NCBI RefSeq assembly: GCF_017589465.1
Contig: NZ_JAELYA010000001.1
Location: forward strand, 124,001-188,000
Direction of reading: 5' to 3'
Source of the DNA: Pseudomonas schmalbachii
GTDB lineage: Bacteria; Pseudomonadota; Gammaproteobacteria; Pseudomonadales; Pseudomonadaceae
Length of the DNA stretch: 64,000 nt
Positions 17,520 to 24,965 of this stretch are shown here, one piece after another. Both the position numbers and the translations under genes were made by a program. Positions within the stretch are counted from its first letter, which is position 1; each line of letters opens with the position of its first letter. The notes under the pieces are model-generated. The model searched no databases and was not told the origin of the DNA. It saw nothing but the letters and a program-made list of their open reading frames with translations.

Positions 17520-19616
17520 TTAGAAGCGATAGTCCATACCCACGCTCAAACTACGGCCGTTGCCGCTCAGGAAGGTGGGCTGGCTGGCGTCGGCGCGATT
17601 GCGAATCGCGTAGCTGCTGGCGTAAACCTCATCGGCCAGGTTGTCGCCTTGCAGATAGACGGACAGCTCCTCATTCGCCTTGTAGCTCGCCTTGAGACCC
17701 CAGAGCGCGTAGGAGTCCTGGTAGTTGTCGCGAGTATTGGCGTGGTCGGTCGGGGTGTCCTGCGGCAGCCAGCGCAGGTTCGGGCCGATGCTCCATGGGC
17801 CTCGACGATATAGCAGCTCCGCCGCCCACAGCTGGCGAGGCACGCCCGCAATCTGGTTGCCTTCGAACTCGCCTCCACGGAAGCGGAAGTCGCTGAAGGT
17901 CCAGGCCAGACGGTAGGCCAGATCCCCACCGATGCTGGAGGAAGTCGGCAGTACACCATTCAGCCCCGCCTCCACACCCTGGTGGCGAGTGCCGGAACCA
18001 TAGTTGTAGGTCCCCACCTTGACGCCCAGGCTGTCACTGGTGGAAATCAGCTCGTCCTCCACGTCACTGCGATACAGCGACAGGCTCCACTGGTTCGGGC
18101 CGATGCGGCCCTGACCACCAATCTCGTAGGTGGTGGCACGCTGCACGTCGAGATCGACCAGTTGCGCCGTGGCCAGGGCGGGAGCGGTCGGCGGCACTTC
18201 GGCGGTGACGATTTCCCAGAAGGTTGGCGCCTCGTGGCTCCGGCTGATGTTGGCGTACCAGCGCTGGTTTTCGCTGGGTGTCCAGTTCAGGCCGATCTTG
18301 GGCGTGGAGTAGTTCCATCCCTGGTCCAGCTTGTTGCCGCTATCGCGCGACCGTGCATCGCGGCTGACATCGCTCCACTTCACCTCGGTCACCAGCGTCC
18401 ACTGCTCGGCCAGATGCCAATCCAGCCCCGCCAGCAGATCGAGGTTGCGCGCTGCCAGATCGAAGTCGCCGAAACGCTGCAGGCGCTGGCCATTCTGAGG
18501 ACTGTTGGCATAAAGCTCACGACGCATGTCGCTGTAGGACCAACTGGCGCCCAGTCGATAGCCGAACAGGCGCTGCTCACCCGCCAGCTGCCATTGGGCA
18601 CCCATGGTGTCGCTGTCGGTCAGGGTGTGACTGAGCGGATCGGTGAAATCATCCACCGTGTTTTGCCCGTAGACACCGAAACTCTGCTGCCAGCCCTCGC
18701 CGCTCCACAGTGTGCGGTTGGCCAGGCGCAACTGCTGGGTGTCCCGGTGCGGGTCGCGCCGGTAGATATTGAGCAGGCGGTCCTGCGGGGTATTGCCGTC
18801 GCCCAGCACGCTGCGCGGGTCATCTTCCAGGCGCGACTTGGTGATGACGTTGGGGATCTCGAAAGTCAGATCGCTCCACGACAGGTAGCTGCGGTTCTGC
18901 ACGCCATTGCCCAGGTCCAGGCCGAAGTTGCTCTGTGCCACGGTGCGATGGGAGGCGGAATGGTGGCGATAACCGTCGTATTCGTCATGGCTGACACTCA
19001 CTCGCGCATCATGCCCGCCCTCCGCCAGACCGGCCGCAGCCTGGAGTCCATGGCGGCCGAAGCTGCCGCTTTCCAGGCGCAGTCGGCCAGCTTCGTCGCT
19101 ACCGGTCAGCGAATTGAACTCCAGCTCGCCGCCGAGTGTGGTGGCGCCAGGACTGCCGGCATTGGCGCCGCGCCGGGCACTGATCCAGGCGGCATTGCGC
19201 GGCTCCAGCAGGCCAATGACGAACGAGCCATCGGCCTCGTTGAGCGGAAGGCCATCCTGCAGCAGCAGAACGCCGCGATTGACCGGATTGCTCTGGACTC
19301 CCGAGCCGCGAATATTCAGGCGCGGCTGATCGGTACCGCCGAAGAAGTCCTGGATGATCAGGCCCGGTTGATAGTCCAGCGCATCACGCAGGGTCGCCAG
19401 GCGCGTCTCGCGTTGCGGTTCGGCCAGGTTGGTGCCGCCCGGCACGCGGGCCAGGCGTTCGCGCTCCGCCTCGACCGACAGGCTGGCCGGCACCTGGCGC
19501 TGCTCGCTGATCTGCATCGGCTCAAGTTCCACTCTGTCCTCGGCCACTGCCGAAAGGGGCAGCAGGCCAACGACCAGCAGGGGAAATGAGAGTCTCGGAT
19601 GAATGGAACGACTCAT
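17520..19616 (-). CDS. TonB-dependent receptor, FecA-like, no STN domain
   Basis: Outer-membrane active-transport porin of 698 residues. The signal peptide is LSFPLLVVGLLPLSAVA. The plug shows LRDALDYQPGLIIQDFFGG, PRLNIRGSGVQSNPVNRGVLLLQDGLPLNEADG, and the barrel ends in MDYRF. It lacks the signalling extension of the receptor at the start of the window. It is the last gene of a five-gene minus-strand operon with an ABC importer and a CopD-like membrane protein, 29 bp after the latter, so it is likely to bring the same substrate across the outer membrane. The substrate is unknown; iron chelates, copper chelates and vitamins are candidates. Confidence 0.88.
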   Translation of the reverse strand: MSRSIHPRLSFPLLVVGLLPLSAVAEDRVELEPMQISEQRQVPASLSVEAERERLARVPGGTNLAEPQRETRLATLRDALDYQPGLIIQDFFGGTDQPRLNIRGSGVQSNPVNRGVLLLQDGLPLNEADGSFVIGLLEPRNAAWISARRGANAGSPGATTLGGELEFNSLTGSDEAGRLRLESGSFGRHGLQAAAGLAEGGHDARVSVSHDEYDGYRHHSASHRTVAQSNFGLDLGNGVQNRSYLSWSDLTFEIPNVITKSRLEDDPRSVLGDGNTPQDRLLNIYRRDPHRDTQQLRLANRTLWSGEGWQQSFGVYGQNTVDDFTDPLSHTLTDSDTMGAQWQLAGEQRLFGYRLGASWSYSDMRRELYANSPQNGQRLQRFGDFDLAARNLDLLAGLDWHLAEQWTLVTEVKWSDVSRDARSRDSGNKLDQGWNYSTPKIGLNWTPSENQRWYANISRSHEAPTFWEIVTAEVPPTAPALATAQLVDLDVQRATTYEIGGQGRIGPNQWSLSLYRSDVEDELISTSDSLGVKVGTYNYGSGTRHQGVEAGLNGVLPTSSSIGGDLAYRLAWTFSDFRFRGGEFEGNQIAGVPRQLWAAELLYRRGPWSIGPNLRWLPQDTPTDHANTRDNYQDSYALWGLKASYKANEELSVYLQGDNLADEVYASSYAIRNRADASQPTFLSGNGRSLSVGMDYRF

Positions 19617-19645
19617 GGCTAAACTCCGTTAGCTGAAAAACTGGA

Positions 19646-20089
19646 TCACCAGCTCAGGTAGAACATGCCCTTGGCCAACAGAACGATGCCGACCATGTGG
19701 GTGAAGACGCTCAGGTGAATTCGGCGGAAGTACTTCGAGTTCATGCGCCCGCTGAACAGCAGGTACATGGCGGTGAAGAAGTGCCCGAGCACGCTCAGGG
19801 CGAGGAGCATCTTCAAACTCAGCAAGGTGCCGAATGAGGACGCCAGCGGGTTGGCCAACTGCGGCAGGTAACGCACCCAGACCATGCCGAGGCCGGCGCT
19901 GAACAGCACGAGCAGTACCCAGGGCATCAGCCGGCGCGCACGCTTTCCTATGCCCTGCTCGACCTCACGCATCACGGCGGGCGGCACGTGCTTGCGCACG
20001 CCCTCGAGTATCAGCACCTCGAAGAACACCGTGCCGATGAACATCAGTGCGGCGAAGAGGTGCAGGGTCAGCAGAATGGGATAGATCAT
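19646..20089 (-). CDS. CopD/HemJ-like four-helix membrane protein
   Basis: A 147-residue protein with four hydrophobic segments (YPILLTLHLFAALMFIGTVFF, LMPWVLLVLFSAGLGMVWV, LLSLKMLLALSVLGHFFTAMY, HLSVFTHMVGIVLLAKGMFYL) and four histidines inside or beside them. This pattern is seen in short CopD-family and heme-related membrane proteins. The start ATG 20089 overlaps the ABC ATPase stop (ATGA). Placed between the importer and the receptor, it may handle the metal or heme ligand at the inner membrane; that role is inferred. Confidence 0.65.
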   Translation of the reverse strand: MIYPILLTLHLFAALMFIGTVFFEVLILEGVRKHVPPAVMREVEQGIGKRARRLMPWVLLVLFSAGLGMVWVRYLPQLANPLASSFGTLLSLKMLLALSVLGHFFTAMYLLFSGRMNSKYFRRIHLSVFTHMVGIVLLAKGMFYLSW

Positions 20090-20775
20090 GATGTGGGGGC
20101 CTCCAGGGCCAGCAGGGTCTGATGAAGTGCCTCCAGCGTCTGCTCCGGTGCATGACTGGCAAGGTCGAATGCCTGCAGCGAGCCGGAGTTCAGCAGCACG
20201 AAGCGATCGACCAGCCCCACCAGCTCGCCGGGGTGATGACTGACGCACAGCAGAGCCGCGCCCGACTGATCGAGCCACTCGCGACAGAGTTCGATGACTG
20301 AATTGCGCAGGGCCGGGTCCAGCGCGCTGAAGGGCTCGTCGAGCATCAAAAGATCAGGCTCGACCGACAGCGCGCGAGCCAGCGCCACGCGCTGCGCCAT
20401 GCCGCCTGAAAGCTGGTTTGGCCAGGCATCCACGTACGCGCTCAGGCCGACCCGCTCCAGCCAGTCGGCCGCCAGGCGCCGAGCCGCCGCCTTGGCATGT
20501 CCGGCCGCACGCAGGGGAATTTCCAGGTTCTCGCTGACCCGGCACCACGGCAGCAGGCGCGGCTCCTGGAAGGCCAGAACCGAATGCCGGAACGTATTGC
20601 CGTACGTGCCCCGCTGTACGCCCAGGATGCCGGCGGCCAGGCTCAGCAGGCAGCTCTTGCCAGCGCCGCTGGGCCCGAGAATGCCCACCCGCTCGCCGGC
20701 CAGAACCTGGAAGTCGACATGGGCCAGCACGGATCGTCCACCCAGAGTCAGGTCCACAGCGCGCAGTTCAAGCAT
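20086..20775 (-). CDS. ABC transporter ATP-binding protein (NitT/TauT type)
   Basis: ATPase of 229 residues with Walker A GPSGAGKS, Q-loop FQEPRLLPW, signature LSGGMAQRVALARAL, Walker B LLMLDEP and switch His in CVSHHPGE. The Q-loop context is that of nitrate/sulfonate/taurine-type importers. It overlaps the permease gene by 8 bp and the CopD-like gene by 4 bp, so the operon is translationally coupled. The ligand is not evident from this subunit. Confidence 0.92.
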   Translation of the reverse strand: MLELRAVDLTLGGRSVLAHVDFQVLAGERVGILGPSGAGKSCLLSLAAGILGVQRGTYGNTFRHSVLAFQEPRLLPWCRVSENLEIPLRAAGHAKAAARRLAADWLERVGLSAYVDAWPNQLSGGMAQRVALARALSVEPDLLMLDEPFSALDPALRNSVIELCREWLDQSGAALLCVSHHPGELVGLVDRFVLLNSGSLQAFDLASHAPEQTLEALHQTLLALEAPTS

Positions 20776-21541
20776 GGGCAGGCTCCTGCCAACGTCCCAT
20801 GCGGCGTTGCAACGGTTGCAACAGAGCGAACTCCAGCCCGGCGACCAGCAACAGAATCAGCAACGTCCAGGCATACAAGCCGGCGCTATCGAAGGTGCTG
20901 CGCGCGTTGGCCAGCGCGAAGCCGGCACCGCTCTCGGCGCCCAGGACTTCGGCCATCACCACCAGCCGCACACCACCACAGGTAGCGATCAGCAGCGCTG
21001 CACCCAGCGGTGCGGTCAGGGCGGGAACATACAGGTGACGCAGCTTCTGCCAGGCGCCGAAGCGGTATACCCGGGCCATTTCCAGCAGGTCCCGGTCCAC
21101 CATCAGCATGCCCTTGACGGTATTCACGTACATGCCCGGCGCCAGCATCAGCACGCTGATGAACACCACCATCGCCGATCCCAGGCCGAACCAGAGCATC
21201 GCCAGCACGACCACTACCACCGGCGGTGTAGCCATCAATAGCCAGCGCAGCGGCTCCAGCAGCCCACGCAGCCGCGCATCGAGGCCAGCCATCAACCCCA
21301 GGCTGAAACCCAGCAGACACCCCAGGCCAACCCCGAGACCGATGCGCAACAGGCTGGCACCGGCATGCAGGCGAAAGTCCGCCTCGAACGGCAGCCGCCA
21401 CATCGCATCCAGCGTCTGCAACGGCGTAGCCATCAGCAGCGGCCCCAGGCGCAGCGCCAGCAACTGCCAACCGAGCAACATCAGGAGGCCGCCCAGCAAG
21501 GCCCAGAGTCGTGATGTGGGGCGCAGGTTTCTCATGCTCAT
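20768..21541 (-). CDS. ABC transporter permease (NitT/TauT type)
   Basis: A 257-residue inner-membrane permease with about six hydrophobic segments and the EAA-type loop LLEMARVYRFGAWQKLRHLYVPALTAPLGAALLI, which docks the ATPase. It resembles the SsuC/TauC family. The start overlaps the binding-protein stop (ATGA); a second in-frame ATG lies two codons on. Its 3' end overlaps the ATPase gene. Confidence 0.9.
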   Translation of the reverse strand: MSMRNLRPTSRLWALLGGLLMLLGWQLLALRLGPLLMATPLQTLDAMWRLPFEADFRLHAGASLLRIGLGVGLGCLLGFSLGLMAGLDARLRGLLEPLRWLLMATPPVVVVVLAMLWFGLGSAMVVFISVLMLAPGMYVNTVKGMLMVDRDLLEMARVYRFGAWQKLRHLYVPALTAPLGAALLIATCGGVRLVVMAEVLGAESGAGFALANARSTFDSAGLYAWTLLILLLVAGLEFALLQPLQRRMGRWQEPAHA

Positions 21542-22551
21542 GGCCCGTAGAACCCGGCAGCCGGCATGGCGCCACCGATGGACTGCGGATGCCGTTCGGC
21601 GATGAGCCGATAGAGCGCTTCGAGCTGCTGCCGCGTCTGGCTGGCGGTGCGGCTTTCCAGGCGGGTGACACGGATCGAATCGGCGATGGCCGCGACCGGC
21701 AGGTACGGCAGATGCCGGTGTACCAGTTCGGCGCAGTTATCGGGAAATGCACTGCACCAGCGCGCCGAGTCGGCATACGCCGAGACCACCGCACGCGACA
21801 GTTCGGTCTCGCCAGCCATCCGCGCGCTGGTCATGAGGCCCGCCTGGGGCAGTTCGGGTTGCTGCGCAAAGGCCTGTTTCCAGGCGCTTTCCAGGCTTTG
21901 CACGCGGAACAGTGGAGCGCCCTTCTGCTGCTGGTTACGCCAGAGCAGCAGCGATACGCCCGGTTCGACCAACAACGCATGGTCGGCGCGTCCGGCCAGC
22001 AGCAGCGCCTGCGCATCCTGGCCATCGCGCACGGGGCGCAGGGTCAGGTCCCTGCCCGCCTGCAAGCCATGGCTGCGCAACAGCTCATCGACCAGAACCG
22101 CCGGCAGATCCCGCTGGAACGGCAGCACCAGCTCCTTGCCGGTCAGGTCGGCGAAGCTCTTCACGGACGGGTCCCGGCTGACCAGCCAGATGATTCCCCA
22201 TACCGACACGTTCAACAGCTTCACCGGCTGGCCGCGCCCTGCCATCAGTGCCGGCAGATTGACCGGGGCCGCGCTGAAGTCGATCTCGTCCTTGGCCAGC
22301 AGTACGCGCAGTTGATCGGGGTTCTGCCACAGGCGGAACTCAACGCGCTCCGCCTGATCTTTCAGCGCCCCGCTCTCGATCATGTGCAGCAGCGGGAAGC
22401 TGACCACCGCGGCAGGACCGGCCAGTCGCAGTACGGCTTCCTTCGCTTCGATCGCCGGGGCGGCGAATGCACCGAATACTGCCAGCCAGAGGGAGGCCGC
22501 CAGTGTGATGGCCTGATGATTGCCATGTATGCGAATACGTCTTATCTTCAT
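21538..22551 (-). CDS. ABC transporter substrate-binding protein (NMT1/TauA-like)
   Basis: Periplasmic binding protein of 337 residues. A signal peptide (AITLAASLWLAVFGAFAAPAIEA) leads into a two-lobe fold: VLRLAGPAAVVSFPLLHMIE, EIDFSAAPVNLPALMAG, LTGKELVLPFQRDLPAVLVDE, ALLLAGRADHALLVEPG. The lobes resemble COG0715 proteins that bind nitrate, sulfonates or thiamine precursors. ATG 22551 is preferred over GTG two codons upstream. It is the first gene of the importer operon and is divergent from the Crp/Fnr gene with only about 35 bp between the two starts. Confidence 0.85.
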   Translation of the reverse strand: MKIRRIRIHGNHQAITLAASLWLAVFGAFAAPAIEAKEAVLRLAGPAAVVSFPLLHMIESGALKDQAERVEFRLWQNPDQLRVLLAKDEIDFSAAPVNLPALMAGRGQPVKLLNVSVWGIIWLVSRDPSVKSFADLTGKELVLPFQRDLPAVLVDELLRSHGLQAGRDLTLRPVRDGQDAQALLLAGRADHALLVEPGVSLLLWRNQQQKGAPLFRVQSLESAWKQAFAQQPELPQAGLMTSARMAGETELSRAVVSAYADSARWCSAFPDNCAELVHRHLPYLPVAAIADSIRVTRLESRTASQTRQQLEALYRLIAERHPQSIGGAMPAAGFYGP

Positions 22552-22555
22552 TCGC
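22531..22555. promoter_or_regulatory. inverted repeat in the shared start region of importer and Crp/Fnr genes
   Basis: GCGAAT and ATTCGC face each other across 13 bp, directly over the binding-protein start and about 30 bp before the proposed regulator start. The arms do not match TTGAT-N4-ATCAA. It could be an operator for control of both transcripts. Confidence 0.3.
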
Positions 22556-22585
22556 ACATCATCACAGCCAGCACGCCAGCTACGA

Positions 22586-23299
22586 ATGACAAATGTTAAG
22601 TCTCAGGCGGACATCGGCGAGTGCCGGCGCCTGCTCTCCTCGCTCCCGCTATTCGCCGACCTCCCGCACGACCTGATCTCGATCCTTGTCGAATCGGCCA
22701 GCCATCTGCGGGCCACCAGCGGGAACATGCTGTTCCGCGAGGGCGACCAGGCAGAGCACTACCTGCTGGTGAGCCACGGATGCGTAGAGATGATGCGCTT
22801 CACCAGTGACGGCGAAGAACGCGTTTTCCATCTGTTTCGTGAGGGGCAGTTGATCGCCGAGGCAGCCATGTTCATGCCTCACGGGCGGTATCCGATGAAT
22901 GCCCGGGCACAATGCGACTGCGCCTGCTATCGCCTGAGCCGGAAGGCGCTGCGCCGTGCCTGCGAGAGCCATCCGGCGCTGGCCATGCGTATGCTGGAAA
23001 GCCTCAGCCAGCGCCTGTACCGGCAGGTCAACGAAGTGGACTGGTTGACCGCCAGTTCGGCATCACAGCGCCTGGCGGCCTATCTGCTGGCCCTGCATCG
23101 GCACCAGGGCGAAGATCTCCTGCTGCCGATCAGCCAGCGCCAGCTCGCCATCCAGTTGGGAATACGCCCGGAATCGCTCAGCCGCCTGTTGTCCGACTGG
23201 CAACAGGCAGGGCACATTCGCGGCCGCTTGCGCCAATGGCACCTCTGCGACCTGCCCTATCTCAACCAACTGGCCAGCGCTGCCGTTCGCGCCTTCTGA
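22586..23299 (+). CDS. Crp/Fnr-family regulator, Dnr-like
   Basis: A 237-residue regulator from ATG 22586. The cyclic-nucleotide-like beta-roll is visible (GNMLFREGDQAEHYLLVSHGCVEMMRF, EGQLIAEAAMFM), then a dimer helix (PALAMRMLESLSQRLYRQVNEVDWL) and a winged helix (ISQRQLAIQLGIRPESLSRLL). The overall pattern is like Pseudomonas Dnr. It lacks the N-terminal cysteine cluster of Fnr/Anr, so direct [4Fe-4S] oxygen sensing is unlikely; heme/NO sensing as in Dnr is possible. No good ribosome site marks the start. It is divergent from the TonB/ABC operon, its likely target. Confidence 0.85.
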   Translation: MTNVKSQADIGECRRLLSSLPLFADLPHDLISILVESASHLRATSGNMLFREGDQAEHYLLVSHGCVEMMRFTSDGEERVFHLFREGQLIAEAAMFMPHGRYPMNARAQCDCACYRLSRKALRRACESHPALAMRMLESLSQRLYRQVNEVDWLTASSASQRLAAYLLALHRHQGEDLLLPISQRQLAIQLGIRPESLSRLLSDWQQAGHIRGRLRQWHLCDLPYLNQLASAAVRAF

Positions 23300-23368
23300 A
23301 ACGCGCCGACATCACCGGGCGTCTTCGACCAGCAAGGCAGCCGCGCCTGCGTAGCGTTGGCCTGGAGC

Positions 23369-23394
23369 GAGCCGCAGCCCATTGGCTGCGGCTC
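23369..23394 (+). terminator. hairpin after the Crp/Fnr-like gene
   Basis: An 11-bp perfect stem (GAGCCGCAGCC / GGCTGCGGCTC) with a CATT loop lies 70 bp after the stop, followed by a moderately T-rich stretch (ATGGTCTCTCGTTGCT). Confidence 0.6.
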
Positions 23395-23468
23395 ATGGTC
23401 TCTCGTTGCTGCATCGCGAAGGCTCTATGATCGGTCTTTTTATCTTCCGAACGGAAAGGAGTCCCGTC

Positions 23469-24056
23469 ATGCATCGCCGTTTCTCATCGCTTTCCCGTCT
23501 GGGTCAGGGCGTGGCTGCAACACTGTGCGCCGCCGTCTTCGGCAGCATCGGCATCGCCCAGGCTGCCGGCTTTACATTGAGCAGCCCGACAATCAAGCCC
23601 GACAGCCAGCTCACCGAGGCCCAGGTGTTCAACGGCTTCGGATGCAGCGGCAAGAACGTCTCACCGGCGTTGAAGTGGAGCGATGCGCCCGCCGACACGA
23701 AGAGCTACGCCCTCACCGTCTACGATCCCGACGCACCGACTGGTTCGGGCTGGTGGCACTGGGTGGTCTACAACATCCCGGCCAACGCGAGCGAGCTGCC
23801 CGAAGGCATAGGCACAGCCGATGGCAAACGGCTGCCTGCGGGCGCGGTGCAGGGCCGTACCGACTTCGGCGCACCGGGCTTCGGCGGCGCCTGCCCACCG
23901 CAGGGCGACAAGCCGCACCGCTATATCTTCACGCTGTATGCACTGAAGACCGACAAGCTCGACGTACCGTCCGACGCGACCGCTGCGCTGGTAGGCTTCA
24001 TGATTAACGCGAACCAACTGGGCAAGGCGAGCTTCACTGCCACCTATGGCAGGTAA
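23469..24056 (+). CDS. YbhB/YbcL-family (PEBP, Raf-kinase-inhibitor-like) periplasmic protein
   Basis: A 195-residue protein with a signal peptide (VAATLCAAVFGSIGIAQAAG). The phosphatidylethanolamine-binding-protein fold is shown by FNGFGCSGKNVSPALKW, LTVYDPDAPTGSGWWHWVV, the family DPDAP and GxHR-like (DKPHRYIFTLYAL) motifs, and a C-terminal GKASFTATYGR. The start is ATG 23469, with AAAGGAG upstream. The bacterial proteins have no firm function. It stands alone between two hairpins. Confidence 0.88.
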   Translation: MHRRFSSLSRLGQGVAATLCAAVFGSIGIAQAAGFTLSSPTIKPDSQLTEAQVFNGFGCSGKNVSPALKWSDAPADTKSYALTVYDPDAPTGSGWWHWVVYNIPANASELPEGIGTADGKRLPAGAVQGRTDFGAPGFGGACPPQGDKPHRYIFTLYALKTDKLDVPSDATAALVGFMINANQLGKASFTATYGR

Positions 24057-24080
24057 AGGCGCCGATCGCTGACCGACAGA

Positions 24081-24110
24081 CTGCGGTCATCAAGCTCTTG
24101 ATGACCGCAG
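24081..24110. terminator. bidirectional hairpin between convergent genes
   Basis: A 14-nt arm (CTGCGGTCATCAAG) with its exact complement almost adjacent forms a long stem. It is followed on the plus strand by CAGAAAAACA. It lies between the convergent PEBP-family and SdhB-like stops. Confidence 0.6.
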
Positions 24111-24137
24111 CAGAAAAACATGAGCACTTGCCTCCAG

Positions 24138-24887
24138 CTAAGTACCGCGTTTCAGCAGCATCTTCTCGATATGTCCGATGGCCGCCCGTGGCTTGAGCTT
24201 TTTCGGGCAGAACGCGATGCAGTTGTAGATCGAGCGACAACGGAACACGCTGAATGGATCGTCGAGCTCCGACAGCCGCGCCTCGGTGGCCGTATCGCGG
24301 GAATCGACAAGGAAGCGGTAGGCATTCAACAGGCCCGCCGGACCTATGAAGCGCTCCGGGTTCCACCACCAGGACGGGCACTGCGTCGAGCAGCAGGCGC
24401 ACAAGATGCATTCGTACAACCCATCCAGCTTGTCCCGGTCCTCCGGCGACTGCAGCCGCTCGATGGCAGGTGGCGGCTCGTCGTTGATGAGATAGGGCTT
24501 TATCCGTTCGTATTGCTTGTAGAACATCGTCATGTCGACGACCAGGTCCCGTATCACGGGCAAGCCGGGCAATGGCCGTATGACGATGTCCACATCGCCC
24601 CGAAGGGGCCTGACGGGCTGCCCGGACGGCAGTTGCCCGCCGTCGAGCAACGTCGAGACGCTGGTGATGCAGGCCAGGCAGTTGGCGCCGTTGATGTTCA
24701 TGCCGTCGGAGCCGCAGACGCCTTCGCGACAACTGCGCCGGTAGGTCAGCGTCGGGTCCTGGGTTTTCAGGTGCTCCAGCAGGTCGAGCACCATCATGTC
24801 CTTGCCCGGCTGCAGGTCGCAGGTGTAGTCCTGCAGTCGCGGCGCGTCGTCTTCTTCAGGGAGATACCGGTAGATACGGATTTTCAT
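24138..24887 (-). CDS. orphan succinate dehydrogenase iron-sulfur subunit (SdhB paralogue)
   Basis: A 249-residue SdhB-type ferredoxin. The [2Fe-2S] site is SCREGVCGSDGMNINGANC. The [4Fe-4S] site is CILCACCSTQCPSWWW and the [3Fe-4S] site is CRSIYNCIAFCP. The region FIGPAGLLNAYRFLVDSRDT is nearly that of the E. coli protein. No sdhC, sdhD or sdhA lies nearby, so this is a second, stand-alone copy, unless the main sdh locus lacks sdhB. It follows the Lon-like gene by 78 bp, with a hairpin between them. It may exchange into a succinate dehydrogenase or fumarate reductase complex under particular conditions (inference). Confidence 0.9.
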   Translation of the reverse strand: MKIRIYRYLPEEDDAPRLQDYTCDLQPGKDMMVLDLLEHLKTQDPTLTYRRSCREGVCGSDGMNINGANCLACITSVSTLLDGGQLPSGQPVRPLRGDVDIVIRPLPGLPVIRDLVVDMTMFYKQYERIKPYLINDEPPPAIERLQSPEDRDKLDGLYECILCACCSTQCPSWWWNPERFIGPAGLLNAYRFLVDSRDTATEARLSELDDPFSVFRCRSIYNCIAFCPKKLKPRAAIGHIEKMLLKRGT

Positions 24888-24926
24888 CTTGTTCGCCCCC
24901 GAGCCGATCTCGCTTCGTTGTGACGA

Positions 24927-24955
24927 ACCGGGTCGGGCACGGAACCCGACCCGGT
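24927..24955 (-). terminator. hairpin between Lon-like and SdhB-like genes
   Basis: A perfect 11-bp stem (ACCGGGTCGGG / CCCGACCCGGT) with a 7-nt loop lies 10 bp after the Lon-like stop and about 40 bp before the sdhB-like start. There is no strong T-run, so it may attenuate rather than end the transcript. Confidence 0.55.
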
Positions 24956-24965
24956 CTCCATTCCA

